This document shows, one piece after another, positions 1 through 7,688 of a DNA stretch of 64,000 bases. The position numbers and the translations under genes were made by a program. The notes below the pieces were generated by a model that saw only the letters and a list, made by a program, of their open reading frames with translations, had not been told where the DNA came from and searched no databases. Position 1 is the stretch's first letter. Each line of letters begins with the position of its first letter. The DNA comes from Lyngbya sp. PCC 8106 (GTDB taxonomy: Bacteria; Cyanobacteriota; Cyanobacteriia; Cyanobacteriales; Microcoleaceae), in assembly GCF_000169095.1 (NCBI RefSeq), contig NZ_AAVU01000039.1, positions 1-64,000 of the forward strand. The letters run 5' to 3'.

Positions 1-189
1 TTCTTGACGTTCTTGAGTCGGGAAATATTCATCAGGACGGGGAGTTCCAAAAGCATCGTAAGCCAAACCTGTACTTACAAATAACCAACCTGCAACAAAC
101 AATGCCGGAATCGTGATGCTATGAATCACCCAATACCGAACACTGGTAATAATATCCCCAAAGGGACGCTCCCCGGTATCACCTGCCAT
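1..189 (-). CDS. psbE: Cytochrome b559 subunit alpha (PsbE), C-terminus cut by window edge
   Basis: PsbE is the larger of the two subunits that share the heme of cytochrome b559 in the photosystem II core of the thylakoid membrane. On the minus strand an ATG at 189 opens a frame beginning MAGDTGERPFG, followed by the RYWVIHS segment whose His23 is the expected axial heme ligand. A single hydrophobic segment and the lumenal TGLAYDAFGTPRPDEYF stretch follow. The frame stays open to base 1, giving 63 of the roughly 81-84 residues usual for PsbE, so about 20 codons lie off the left edge, where psbF, psbL and psbJ would be expected. The upstream order rubA-ycf48-psbE is the conserved cyanobacterial arrangement for PSII assembly genes. 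Confidence 0.97.
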   Translation of the reverse strand, partial: MAGDTGERPFGDIITSVRYWVIHSITIPALFVAGWLFVSTGLAYDAFGTPRPDEYFPTQERQE

Positions 190-487
190 ATCTAAATTCT
201 CCTGATTACAACGGTTTACAAATCGGATGAGAGACTTGAAATTATACTACGTTTTGTGAGTGGGGTTTTAAAAGCCAATCTCCCCTGCTTTTTGACAGAG
301 GCTGGTTCTATTTTTATCCCGATCCCTAGACAAGAGAAATTTCATCTTTCCCCTGTCTCGCATCTGGGCGTTTCAATTCCAAAAGTTTTTCAGGGTCTTA
401 AACGCCTATCACTGTATTATGATACGAAATTTGTGAGTTTGTAACAACCCAATTGAGCCATTGATCTGCTTTCATTCAGTTTAGAGT

Positions 488-1498
488 TCAAACCGCCGCT
501 TGGGAAGGCTGACCTGTATATCTCAGTAGCGTTCCTCTTTGACCCAGGATAAAACCTTTTTCTGGGTTAATAAACTTAATGCGGTTAAAGTTAGAGGGAA
601 TATCTTCAACTTCGCGATCTTTGAGCCAAGTTTCTCCCCCGTCCAAACTACACACCAAGTTACCACTACCGCCACTGATCCAAATTTCTGACGAGGTACG
701 ATAAGCCAAGTCTAATAATCCCCAACTGGTGGTATATTCAGGCTGAATCGCTTCGCCCCATTCTTCAGGATTTTCTGGATCGGTAAATCGGAGTTCACCG
801 CCTCGGGCAATCATCCACAAACGACCATCTTCACCAAAGCCCATATTTTCTAGGCGTTTAGAGCTATAACGGTTGTGGGGTTCCCATGCTGTTGATCCGG
901 GTGTCCACATCGAATAAAAGTTTCCTTTCGCCGATACAGTCATATATTCACCCTCAGAGGAACGGGCGACATTACGAACAACTCCCACGGCTTCTTCGAC
1001 TAGGGCTTTCCAGTGTTCACCCCCATCTTCTGTGCGATAAATAGCACCGATATCAGTTGTCATTTCTGCTGAACGTGGCCCGAGTGCAACGATCTTGTAA
1101 GGCGCACCGGGAAGTTTAGAACTTAATTGAATGCGAGTCCAAGAATTTCCGTTATCGGTGGTATGGAGTAAAACAGAAGGTTCACCGACAACCCATCCTT
1201 CAGAATCCGAGAAACTGACTGATGCTAACCGTACCTTTTCTTCGCCTAAGTCTAGGGCTTTTGTTTCCCAACTTTTCCCGCTATCGGTTGTTTCTAACAG
1301 CGTGGAATTACTACCGACAACCCAACCATGATTTGGGTCTTGTTCTGAAAAAGCGACATCAAATAAATTGGCATCGGTAGCAATGGGAATCAGTTCCCAA
1401 GGGTTATAACTGAGGGCGGGCAGATACTTACAACTGGTACACAGGAGAATAACAGCAAATACAACTAGAATTTTTCGCAAAAATTTCATTAAACTCAT
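488..1498 (-). CDS. ycf48: Photosystem II assembly factor Ycf48 (HCF136)
   Basis: Ycf48 is a lumenal seven-bladed beta-propeller that binds precursor and mature D1 and helps build and repair photosystem II reaction centres. The 336-residue product starts with a positively charged, hydrophobic leader ending in LLCTSC (Cys23), a plausible lipobox, so it may be membrane-anchored. The rest is a string of propeller blades marked by repeated GWVVG, TTD(S/N)G.SW and SEIWISGGSG motifs. Length matches the family. An alternative start is Met4 (MKFLRK). It lies 26 bases downstream of rubA and upstream of psbE on the same strand, as in other cyanobacteria, where the three genes cooperate in PSII assembly. 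Confidence 0.96.
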   Translation of the reverse strand: MSLMKFLRKILVVFAVILLCTSCKYLPALSYNPWELIPIATDANLFDVAFSEQDPNHGWVVGSNSTLLETTDSGKSWETKALDLGEEKVRLASVSFSDSEGWVVGEPSVLLHTTDNGNSWTRIQLSSKLPGAPYKIVALGPRSAEMTTDIGAIYRTEDGGEHWKALVEEAVGVVRNVARSSEGEYMTVSAKGNFYSMWTPGSTAWEPHNRYSSKRLENMGFGEDGRLWMIARGGELRFTDPENPEEWGEAIQPEYTTSWGLLDLAYRTSSEIWISGGSGNLVCSLDGGETWLKDREVEDIPSNFNRIKFINPEKGFILGQRGTLLRYTGQPSQAAV

Positions 1499-1524
1499 GG
1501 GTTTTAGATCGGTTCAAGTTGCTT

Positions 1525-1866
1525 TTATTTCAAAGCATACAAGCTCATAAAAAACAGAAAACCTAAGGCTAGTCCACCAAAAATTATGAGGTTTTTTTGT
1601 TGAGAGGTCAGTGTATTGACACCTAAGCCATAGTTCAAATTTTCTTTAAAGCCAGAAGGCCCTTCTTTCGATCCAATGTTGGAAAACTGACTTCTTGGCG
1701 CCCCACAAACTGGACAACGCCAGCCAGCAGGAATTTCTTCAAAGGGTGTTCCGGCCGAAACCGCTACTTTTCCCATTGAAGTTCCTTTGGTGGGTTCGTA
1801 AACGTACCCACAGGCTCTACATTCGTACTGATCTAGCGGTTGAACTTCAGTAGCTTGATCGCTCAT
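1525..1866 (-). CDS. rubA: Membrane-anchored rubredoxin RubA
   Basis: RubA is a one-iron electron carrier of the thylakoid, needed for early photosystem assembly steps in cyanobacteria and algae. The 113-residue protein has the rubredoxin fold with both CxxC knuckles that ligate the iron (Cys16/Cys19 and Cys51/Cys54, the latter as CPVCG) and the conserved GYVYEP and AGWRCP contexts. A linker of about 37 residues leads to one C-terminal membrane helix (about residues 92-110), which distinguishes this class from small soluble rubredoxins. It heads the rubA-ycf48-psbE cluster. I see no good Shine-Dalgarno sequence before the ATG. Confidence 0.96.
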   Translation of the reverse strand: MSDQATEVQPLDQYECRACGYVYEPTKGTSMGKVAVSAGTPFEEIPAGWRCPVCGAPRSQFSNIGSKEGPSGFKENLNYGLGVNTLTSQQKNLIIFGGLALGFLFFMSLYALK

Positions 1867-2469
1867 AGCTTAACCTGGAGGAGTCATTAATTCTTAAAAT
1901 GTCTATTACATAATATTACAGAATCTCACCAAAGCCAATCAAAAAATGGAATAGAGCGGGGGACCAGGCAGGGCCGTTTCGTTCTAGCCCTAAAACTTGA
2001 TTTGTGGGGGGGGGTGGGGAGGTAGTGAGTCCACCCCCGTGCGCGGGGAACCCGCGTTGAGGGGAGTGGCGAACCCGTGCGCGGGAGGTAGGGAGGTAGG
2101 GAGGATTTTTATTAATCAAAAGCTATTTTTCCTCGGAAAAAACTCCTCTCCCCACCACCCCATAACTCTTTCACCCCATCAACCCCGGCAATTTTTAACT
2201 CGGGAAGCGAGTCATCCGCAAGCACCGCTGCCGACCGACTCGGATTTCAAATCCGAGTCGCAAGCGGCAGTGCATTCCGCACCTTGAAAAGGCGGTGAAC
2301 GGATGACTGAGAATGAAACAGCCCTGGGGAACAGGGAGACAGAGGAGATAGGGAGAGAGAAAAAAACTTCTGACCTGACGACTTCTGAAGAAAGCCTGCT
2401 CCACTCACCCAAGGCAACCATATAATGTATAAAGACAATTGATAGTACACTTTCCGTCAATCAGCCATC
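1867..2469. other. Intergenic region between rubA and ndhC with palindromes
   Basis: About 600 bases separate the divergent rubA and ndhC genes. No convincing gene is present. The left part holds a very G-rich stretch (about 2003-2105) with the motif CCCGTGCGCGGG twice. The middle holds a strong palindrome (2210-2308, entered separately). At 2365-2386 there is a short module (ACTTCTGACCT followed by ACTTCT after a short gap) that recurs at 44213-44234. Promoters for both flanking operons are expected here, but I cannot place them confidently. Confidence 0.6.
2210..2308. repeat. Nested palindromic repeat element
   Basis: Two levels of inverted symmetry are visible. The inner arms CGACTCGGATTT (2236-2247) and AAATCCGAGTCG (2249-2260) are perfectly complementary around one base. 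The outer arms AGTCATCCG (2210-2218) and CGGATGACT (2300-2308) are also perfect. This looks like a small non-autonomous palindromic element of the type dispersed in cyanobacterial intergenic DNA. No T-run follows, so a simple terminator is unlikely. Confidence 0.6.
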
Positions 2470-2832
2470 GTGTTTATTCTCAGTGGTTATGAATACTTTC
2501 TAGGCTTCCTGATTATCTGTAGCCTAGTCCCCCTTCTTGCTCTTGGTGCATCCAAGCTGGTACGTCCTCAAAGCCGAAAGGGTGTGCGACGCACTACCTA
2601 TGAGTCGGGTTGCGAACCGATCGGTGGTGCTTGGATTCAGTTCAATATTCGCTACTATATGTTTGCCTTGGTGTTTGTCATTTTTGACGTGGAGACGGTA
2701 TTTCTCTACCCCTGGGCGGTGGCCTTTCACAAGCTGGGATTGTTAGCGTTTATCGAAGCATTGATTTTTATCACCATTCTTGTAATTGCCTTAGTTTACG
2801 CATGGCGCAAAGGCGCACTGGAATGGTCTTAA
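2470..2832 (+). CDS. ndhC: NAD(P)H-quinone oxidoreductase subunit 3 (NdhC)
   Basis: NdhC is a three-helix membrane subunit of the photosynthetic NDH-1 complex, which takes electrons from reduced ferredoxin to plastoquinone for cyclic flow, respiration and CO2 uptake. The 120-residue product has the family hallmarks: the loop YESGCEP, the FNIRYYMFALVFVIFDVE segment with its acidic residues, and a final helix ending WRKGALEWS. The only start fitting the family N-terminus (MFILSGYEYF) is the GTG at 2470. It is followed after 30 bases by ndhK, then ndhJ, the standard ndhCKJ operon. Confidence 0.97.
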   Translation: MFILSGYEYFLGFLIICSLVPLLALGASKLVRPQSRKGVRRTTYESGCEPIGGAWIQFNIRYYMFALVFVIFDVETVFLYPWAVAFHKLGLLAFIEALIFITILVIALVYAWRKGALEWS

Positions 2833-2862
2833 GTAGTTGTTAGTTAGAATTGCACAGAAACT

Positions 2863-3588
2863 ATGACAAGTCAGAGTATTTCCCCAGAAACCGGGAAAAT
2901 CATCAATCCCATCGAGCGACCTCAAGTTACTCAAGAACTGTCAGAAAATGTGGTCTTAACCACTGTCGATGACCTGTATAATTGGGCAAGACTATCGAGT
3001 TTGTGGCCGTTGCTATACGGTACGGCTTGCTGTTTTATTGAATTTGCAGCATTAATTGGTTCTCGGTTCGACTTTGATCGCTTTGGTTTAGTACCGCGTT
3101 CGAGTCCTCGTCAAGCCGATCTGCTGATCACCGCAGGTACAATCACGATGAAATATGCACCTGTGTTGGTGCGGTTGTACGAACAAATGCCTGAACCCAA
3201 GTATGTAATCGCCATGGGTGCTTGCACGATTACTGGCGGGATGTTTAGTATGGACTCGACCACTGCCGTTAGAGGTGTCGATAAGTTGATCCCAGTGGAT
3301 GTATATATCCCGGGTTGTCCTCCTCGCCCAGAAGCGATCATTGATGCGATCATCAAACTGCGGAAGAAAATTTCCAATGATTCTCTACAGGAGCGAGGAA
3401 ATTTACAACAAACTCACCGTTACTACACTCGTTCTCATCAAATGAAGGTAGTTGAGCCGATTTTGACGGGTCAATATTTACAATCTAGCACTCGTCAAAC
3501 TCCACCCCCGCAACTCACTGAAGCGATGGGAATGCCTGTACCCCCGGCACTGTTAACTGAGCAAACCAAGGAGGAACAGCGTGGCTGA
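2863..3588 (+). CDS. ndhK: NAD(P)H-quinone oxidoreductase subunit K (NdhK)
   Basis: NdhK is the hydrophilic-arm subunit carrying the terminal [4Fe-4S] cluster N2, next to the plastoquinone site of NDH-1. The 241 residues include the tandem cysteines GTACC (Cys56/Cys57), Cys121 in GACTITGG and Cys152 in PGCPPRPE, all four N2 ligands. SRFDFDRFGL and SSPRQADLLI are family signatures. The C-terminal extension beyond about residue 175 is typical of cyanobacterial NdhK. The 3' end overlaps the ndhJ start by eight bases, which suggests translational coupling. Confidence 0.97.
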   Translation: MTSQSISPETGKIINPIERPQVTQELSENVVLTTVDDLYNWARLSSLWPLLYGTACCFIEFAALIGSRFDFDRFGLVPRSSPRQADLLITAGTITMKYAPVLVRLYEQMPEPKYVIAMGACTITGGMFSMDSTTAVRGVDKLIPVDVYIPGCPPRPEAIIDAIIKLRKKISNDSLQERGNLQQTHRYYTRSHQMKVVEPILTGQYLQSSTRQTPPPQLTEAMGMPVPPALLTEQTKEEQRG

Positions 3589-4087
3589 AACTGAAGAAGC
3601 AGCAATTGTAGAAGCCGGCCCAGTTTCCCAGTGGCTCAGTCAAAATGGATTTGAACATGAATCCTTAGAACGAGATCACTCGGGAGTAGAGATTATCAAG
3701 GTTAGTCGGGATTATCTTATTCCTCTGTCTACAGCCCTCTACGCCAACGGATTTAACTATTTGCGGTGTCAATGTGCCTATGACCTTGGCCCGAGTGAAG
3801 ATCTCGTCAGTGTTTATCATTTGGTAAAAGTTGACGATAATGTGGAACAACCTGAGGAAGTATGCGTCAAGGTATTCGTTCCACGAAATGATCCAAAAGT
3901 TCCGTCAGTTTACTGGATTTGGAAAGCAGCCGACTTCCAGGAACGGGAGTCCTATGATATGTACGGTATCGTTTACGAAGGTCATCCTAATCTGAAGCGA
4001 ATTTTAATGCCTGAAGATTGGGTAGGCTGGCCTTTGCGAAAAGACTATATCTCTCCTGATTTCCATGAATTGCAAGATGCCTATTAA
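3581..4087 (+). CDS. ndhJ: NAD(P)H-quinone oxidoreductase subunit J (NdhJ)
   Basis: NdhJ corresponds to the 30-kDa subunit (NuoC) of complex I and sits in the peripheral arm of NDH-1 beside NdhK and NdhH. The 168-residue protein carries the family signature around ERESYDMYGIVYEGHPNLKR, then PEDW.GWPLRKDY. The start is the GTG at 3581 (MAETEE), preceded by an AAGGAGG-like sequence near 3569 and overlapping the end of ndhK by eight bases. It is the last gene of ndhCKJ. Confidence 0.97.
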   Translation: MAETEEAAIVEAGPVSQWLSQNGFEHESLERDHSGVEIIKVSRDYLIPLSTALYANGFNYLRCQCAYDLGPSEDLVSVYHLVKVDDNVEQPEEVCVKVFVPRNDPKVPSVYWIWKAADFQERESYDMYGIVYEGHPNLKRILMPEDWVGWPLRKDYISPDFHELQDAY

Positions 4088-4124
4088 TGATTTTCGGGTC
4101 AGATTAATAACGTTGTGATCAAAC

Positions 4125-4151
4125 GGCACTCCTGTCAATTGGAGGGAGTGC
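4125..4151 (+). terminator. Stem-loop after ndhJ
   Basis: GGCACTCC (4125-4132) can pair with GGAGTGC (4145-4151) about 40 bases after the ndhJ stop. There is no T-run, so this may be a transcript-end stabilising hairpin or weak terminator rather than a classical intrinsic terminator. Confidence 0.4.
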
Positions 4152-4526
4152 TGATTACAATTTCAAGAATAGGCAAAAGCAATCTACGACGGGATGGAGG
4201 CAACCGAAGTGCATTGTCAGATTTCCGAAAAGTCTGGTATAGTTGCCTACGATTAGGTAGCATTTATGTCTAGCCTAAGTTTCGTTGTATTTGGCCGCAG
4301 GGCTTGCGGTGTCAGCCTGTAGAGCGAGTGTAAGACCTGAAAGATTCCTAAGTCTAGAGGGCATCTGCATTAGAGCAGGAACCTAAATCGTGAGGTTTAG
4401 GAATTCTCCCCTTGAGGGAGGAAAGGATGCCAAGAGAGCGCATATGTACGATACCATTTAGGTTGCAACATTATATAGTCCTACGGGACTCGTCTTCGTA
4501 CAATACTTTGGTGGAGGAGTTAAATT
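4152..4526. other. Intergenic region with a possible IS200/IS605-like right-end relic
   Basis: About 370 bases without a gene precede the SdrD-like gene. At about 4390-4430 there is a GGAATTCTCCCC-TTGA-GGGAGGA hairpin followed by GGATGCCAA. This resembles the right end of the TnpB element at 22.85 kb, which has GGAATCTCCG, then CGGAGA, then GGATGTCAA. The preceding bases hold a further stem (CCTAAATC with GGTTTAGG, 4382-4401). It may be the remains of a similar element and its guide-RNA region. Near 4481 a small hairpin (AGTCC/GGACT) and near 4511 a purine-rich ribosome binding site lead into the next gene. Confidence 0.35.
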
Positions 4527-6122
4527 GTGAGTACTATTAGAGGCTCAGTATTTCAGGATCTTAACGGTAACAGTTTTTTTGATCTCGGTGAAGGTCTTCC
4601 AAACATTACAGTATTCTTAGATGACAATGGGGATGGTCTTCCGGGCGACCTTGAGCAAATAAGATTAACCGACTTTAACGGCGAATATTCCTTTGCGGAT
4701 TTAGCGGAAGGAAGCTTTACTCTCGATCAAGTGACTCCCCCCGGTTTCAATGAACCTGTGGGTGTACCCATCTCCCTCGCGACAACAGGTGATCCCAACG
4801 AACGGATTGATATCAACATTCTCAACACAAACCTGACCCCACCGTCTACCCCAGCCCCAACAACTGGAGTGATTCGGGGTTCGGTTTACGTTGATAACAA
4901 CAGAAATGAAATCTACGAGCCTTTTGGGGATCTCGGTGAACCCACGCTTGCAGACGGCTTTCCGGATGCAACAATCTACATTGACCTCAACAACAGTGGT
5001 TTCCGCGAACCCAGTGAGCCTTTTTCTGAACCCAATGAAGCAGGTTTCTATTTCTTTGGGGACTTACCACCCGGCTCCTACTTACTGAGAGCTGAACTTC
5101 CACGAGGGTTTGAGTTACTGGGAGACAACCCGATCGTCGCTCCTGTGGCTGCGGCAACAGTCAATGAACTCAACATTCCTGTTATTGATCCAGACAGCAT
5201 TTATGGTCGGGTGATCCGTGACCTCAATGGTGATGGTCTGCCTCAGCCTTCTGAACCGGGACAAGCGGGAATTGATCTGGAGATTATTGGTGAAGATGGG
5301 ATCAATGTCGTCGCCACAACCACTAGCGACGATAATGGGTTCTACATCGTTTCCAATCTCAATACAGAGATTCCTGGATCGGATGACCCGCAAAACCCCT
5401 TTGCTGAATACATTTCCAGAACAGAACCCGAACGATTTGCTCGAGATTTTGTCGTCAATTTTGATGTCGGTTTACCTTCGTCCGCCTACATCTTTACCTC
5501 TCCGGTTCCTCCTGTCGGAGAATTTCCGGGTGAAATTGGTGCCACAGTTCCTCCGGATTGGAGTCGCCAAGTTAACTCTACATTAGTCTTTAATCCTGCG
5601 GGAACGGTTCTGCCTGTTCCTGATAGTATTGCGGGTGTGGTGTTCAATGACCTCAACGCGAACTCTCTGCTTGATACCGATCCGGTAACAGGTTTACCTG
5701 ATGGGCCGCTCGCGGGCGCGACAGTCTACATTGACTTGGATGATGATGGTGAACTGGGAGGGGATGAACCCAGTACCACAACGGACTTCAACGGGAACTT
5801 TATCTTTACCAATTTATCTGCCACATTACCCATCGACCCGTTAACAGGTTTTGCGGCGACCGAAGATACTTACGTGGTTCGAGTTGAGCCAACAGACATT
5901 CAAGAGAACTTAACCACTCCGATTCCGGCGATCACTCTAGCGGATGGAGAAGCCGCTCAAGTGACGTTGGGATTGTCAAGTGTAGTTCCCTTCCCACCGG
6001 GAAACCAATTTGCTCAAGAAGGTGGTGGTATCAACCCCGACTCACTGATCCCCGTCAGAGGTTTCGATCCGTTGGTATTGGCAGCTCCGACTCCCGTTTT
6101 TACTCCCACTCCCATTGTTTAA
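4527..6122 (+). CDS. SdrD B-like (Cna_B type) repeat protein
   Basis: The protein has 531 residues built from about four SdrD B-like domains (roughly residues 3-95, 114-205, 222-340 and 372-475). Each begins I.G.V..D.N.N or similar, with acidic Ca2+-binding loops (DLNGNSFFDLGEG, DDNGDGLPGD, DLNGDGLPQP), and closes with GEYSFADL- or GFYIVSNL-like strands. Such domains are rigid stalks in surface adhesins and large secreted proteins. The C-terminus is Pro/Thr-rich (TPVFTPTPIV). Unusually, no signal peptide, membrane helix or RTX nonapeptide is visible, so export would need a non-classical route. The GTG start follows a GGAGGAG ribosome binding site at about 4512. No obvious operon partner. Confidence 0.8.
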   Translation: MSTIRGSVFQDLNGNSFFDLGEGLPNITVFLDDNGDGLPGDLEQIRLTDFNGEYSFADLAEGSFTLDQVTPPGFNEPVGVPISLATTGDPNERIDINILNTNLTPPSTPAPTTGVIRGSVYVDNNRNEIYEPFGDLGEPTLADGFPDATIYIDLNNSGFREPSEPFSEPNEAGFYFFGDLPPGSYLLRAELPRGFELLGDNPIVAPVAAATVNELNIPVIDPDSIYGRVIRDLNGDGLPQPSEPGQAGIDLEIIGEDGINVVATTTSDDNGFYIVSNLNTEIPGSDDPQNPFAEYISRTEPERFARDFVVNFDVGLPSSAYIFTSPVPPVGEFPGEIGATVPPDWSRQVNSTLVFNPAGTVLPVPDSIAGVVFNDLNANSLLDTDPVTGLPDGPLAGATVYIDLDDDGELGGDEPSTTTDFNGNFIFTNLSATLPIDPLTGFAATEDTYVVRVEPTDIQENLTTPIPAITLADGEAAQVTLGLSSVVPFPPGNQFAQEGGGINPDSLIPVRGFDPLVLAAPTPVFTPTPIV

Positions 6123-6320
6123 TTAAGAGTCGTTAAGCTTCGTGTATTAAGTCATCGCCAGGAAAATCAAGGCTAATCTAATCAACCTTCATCCTATTCC
6201 TGGGATGATTTTTTTATGGAGATTTCTCACATTTCAGACAAAATTGTATCAAAATACTCAAATCAAGTTTAGAGAAAACGATAATATTAATAGATTAAGT
6301 TAAGTTTAACTTCTATTAAA

Positions 6321-7586
6321 TTGTTTCAACAGCAAACCGCTTTAGAGTTTCCTGGAAGTATATTTCGACTAGACAATGGATTAACGATCATTCACCAGGA
6401 GATTTCAGCAACTCCTGTCGTTGTCGTTGATGTTTGGGTCAGGGCTGGAGCGATTCAGGAGCCTGAACCCTGGTCAGGTATGGCTCACTTCCTAGAACAC
6501 ATGATTTTCAAAGGGACAGATAAAATTGCCCCGGGAATATTTGATGAAGTGATTGAAAGTCGAGGTGGAGTAACCAATGCCGCCACAAGCCACGACTACG
6601 CCCACTTCTACATCACCACAGCCGAACAATACCTAGAAGATACTTTACCCCCGCTCGCTGAATTACTCTTACACGCAGCGATTCCGGATCAAGAGTTTAT
6701 CCGAGAACGAGATGTCGTTTTAGAAGAAATTCGTCAGGCTGAAGATGATGTGGATTGGATTGAATTTCAGTCTATGATGGGAACGCTCTACAGTCATCAT
6801 CCCTATGGACGTTCAGTATTAGGAACCCAAGAAAAACTAATGCAGCGATCGCCTGAAGAAATGCGCTGTTTTCATCAATATCACTACCAACCGGAAAACA
6901 TGGCGGTGGTGATCACGGGTGGAGTCCAAAAAAACCGCACTCTGAGCGCAATCCAAAAAGCTTTTGATCGGTTTCCCACCCCTCAACCTTGTCCTTGTGT
7001 TGGCTTAACGCCCTCACCCAAAATTCAAGAAATCCGTCGTCAAGAACTCCAATTACCAAACGCTGAACAAGCAAGATTAACGCTAGCATGGCTAGGCCCA
7101 AACGTTAACGAGTTGCGAGACGGTTATGGCTTAGATCTACTCTCTGTCATCCTTGCAGAAGGACGAACCTCTCGTTTAGTCAGGATGTTGCGTGAGGAAC
7201 TGCAATTAGTTCATTCTCTAACAAGCTGCTTTTCTTTGCAACAACAATCTAGCGTACTAACCATTAATGCTTTATTAGACACCGAGCAGATTGAAACCGT
7301 TGAAACTCTAATTTGTGATTGTATTACCCAACTGCACAACGAACCCATTTCTGAACTCGAACTGAAACGCAGTCAACGTTTACTCTGCAACGATTACGCT
7401 TTTTCGACTGAAACTCCGGCTCAATTAGCAGGCTTATATGGGTATTATTTTACCATAGCTCAACCCGAATTATCAATGATTTATCCGAGTGAAATTAAAT
7501 CATTTCAACCTTCAGACTTGCAAAAACTCGCCCAAAAGTATTTAAAACTAGATTCTTATTCCGTTACAGTTATTAAACCCTGTTAA
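6321..7586 (+). CDS. M16 family zinc peptidase (processing-peptidase-like)
   Basis: M16 peptidases are zinc enzymes that cleave peptides and presequences inside a clamshell of two homologous halves. The 421-residue protein has the inverted zinc motif HxxEH as His56-Phe-Leu-Glu59-His60 in GMAHFLEHMIFKGT. The third zinc ligand is expected in the ERDVVLEEIRQ segment some 75 residues later. The C-terminal half matches the inactive M16 domain (LRDGYGLDLLSVILAEGRTSRLV). The size fits the small bacterial subunits that work as dimers or with a second M16 subunit. The frame opens with TTG at 6321; no ATG lies near the N-terminus and no strong ribosome binding site is visible, so the exact start is uncertain. 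Confidence 0.9.
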   Translation: MFQQQTALEFPGSIFRLDNGLTIIHQEISATPVVVVDVWVRAGAIQEPEPWSGMAHFLEHMIFKGTDKIAPGIFDEVIESRGGVTNAATSHDYAHFYITTAEQYLEDTLPPLAELLLHAAIPDQEFIRERDVVLEEIRQAEDDVDWIEFQSMMGTLYSHHPYGRSVLGTQEKLMQRSPEEMRCFHQYHYQPENMAVVITGGVQKNRTLSAIQKAFDRFPTPQPCPCVGLTPSPKIQEIRRQELQLPNAEQARLTLAWLGPNVNELRDGYGLDLLSVILAEGRTSRLVRMLREELQLVHSLTSCFSLQQQSSVLTINALLDTEQIETVETLICDCITQLHNEPISELELKRSQRLLCNDYAFSTETPAQLAGLYGYYFTIAQPELSMIYPSEIKSFQPSDLQKLAQKYLKLDSYSVTVIKPC

Positions 7587-7600
7587 ACATTAAACTCAAG

Positions 7601-7670
7601 GTAGGTTGAGTAGAACTGGAGAAACAAGACACCAGTTGTTTCTGAGTAAACGTTTTGTAACCCAACCTAC
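7601..7670. repeat. GTAGG...CCTAC palindromic intergenic repeat
   Basis: GTAGGTTG (7601-7608) and CAACCTAC (7663-7670) form perfect inverted ends of a 70-base segment lying between two converging genes. Similar GTAGG/CCTAC-ended segments occur at 19495-19521 and near 57502-57569, so this seems to be a dispersed palindromic family that may also act as a transcription-end structure. Confidence 0.55.
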
Positions 7671-7688
7671 ATTTGACAATCAAGATCT

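Noticed and set aside
256..444. 62-codon plus-strand frame upstream of psbE
   Set aside because: Lies in the psbE promoter region, no ribosome binding site, no family-like composition.
1916..2460. Several overlapping frames of 60-100 codons on both strands in the rubA-ndhC gap
   Set aside because: They run through the G-rich and palindromic sequence in several frames at once; composition follows the repeats, not a protein.
4477..4500. ATATAGTCC resembling the 3' core of a group I intron
   Set aside because: The partner strand for P7 and other core elements are missing, and the site is not inside a gene.
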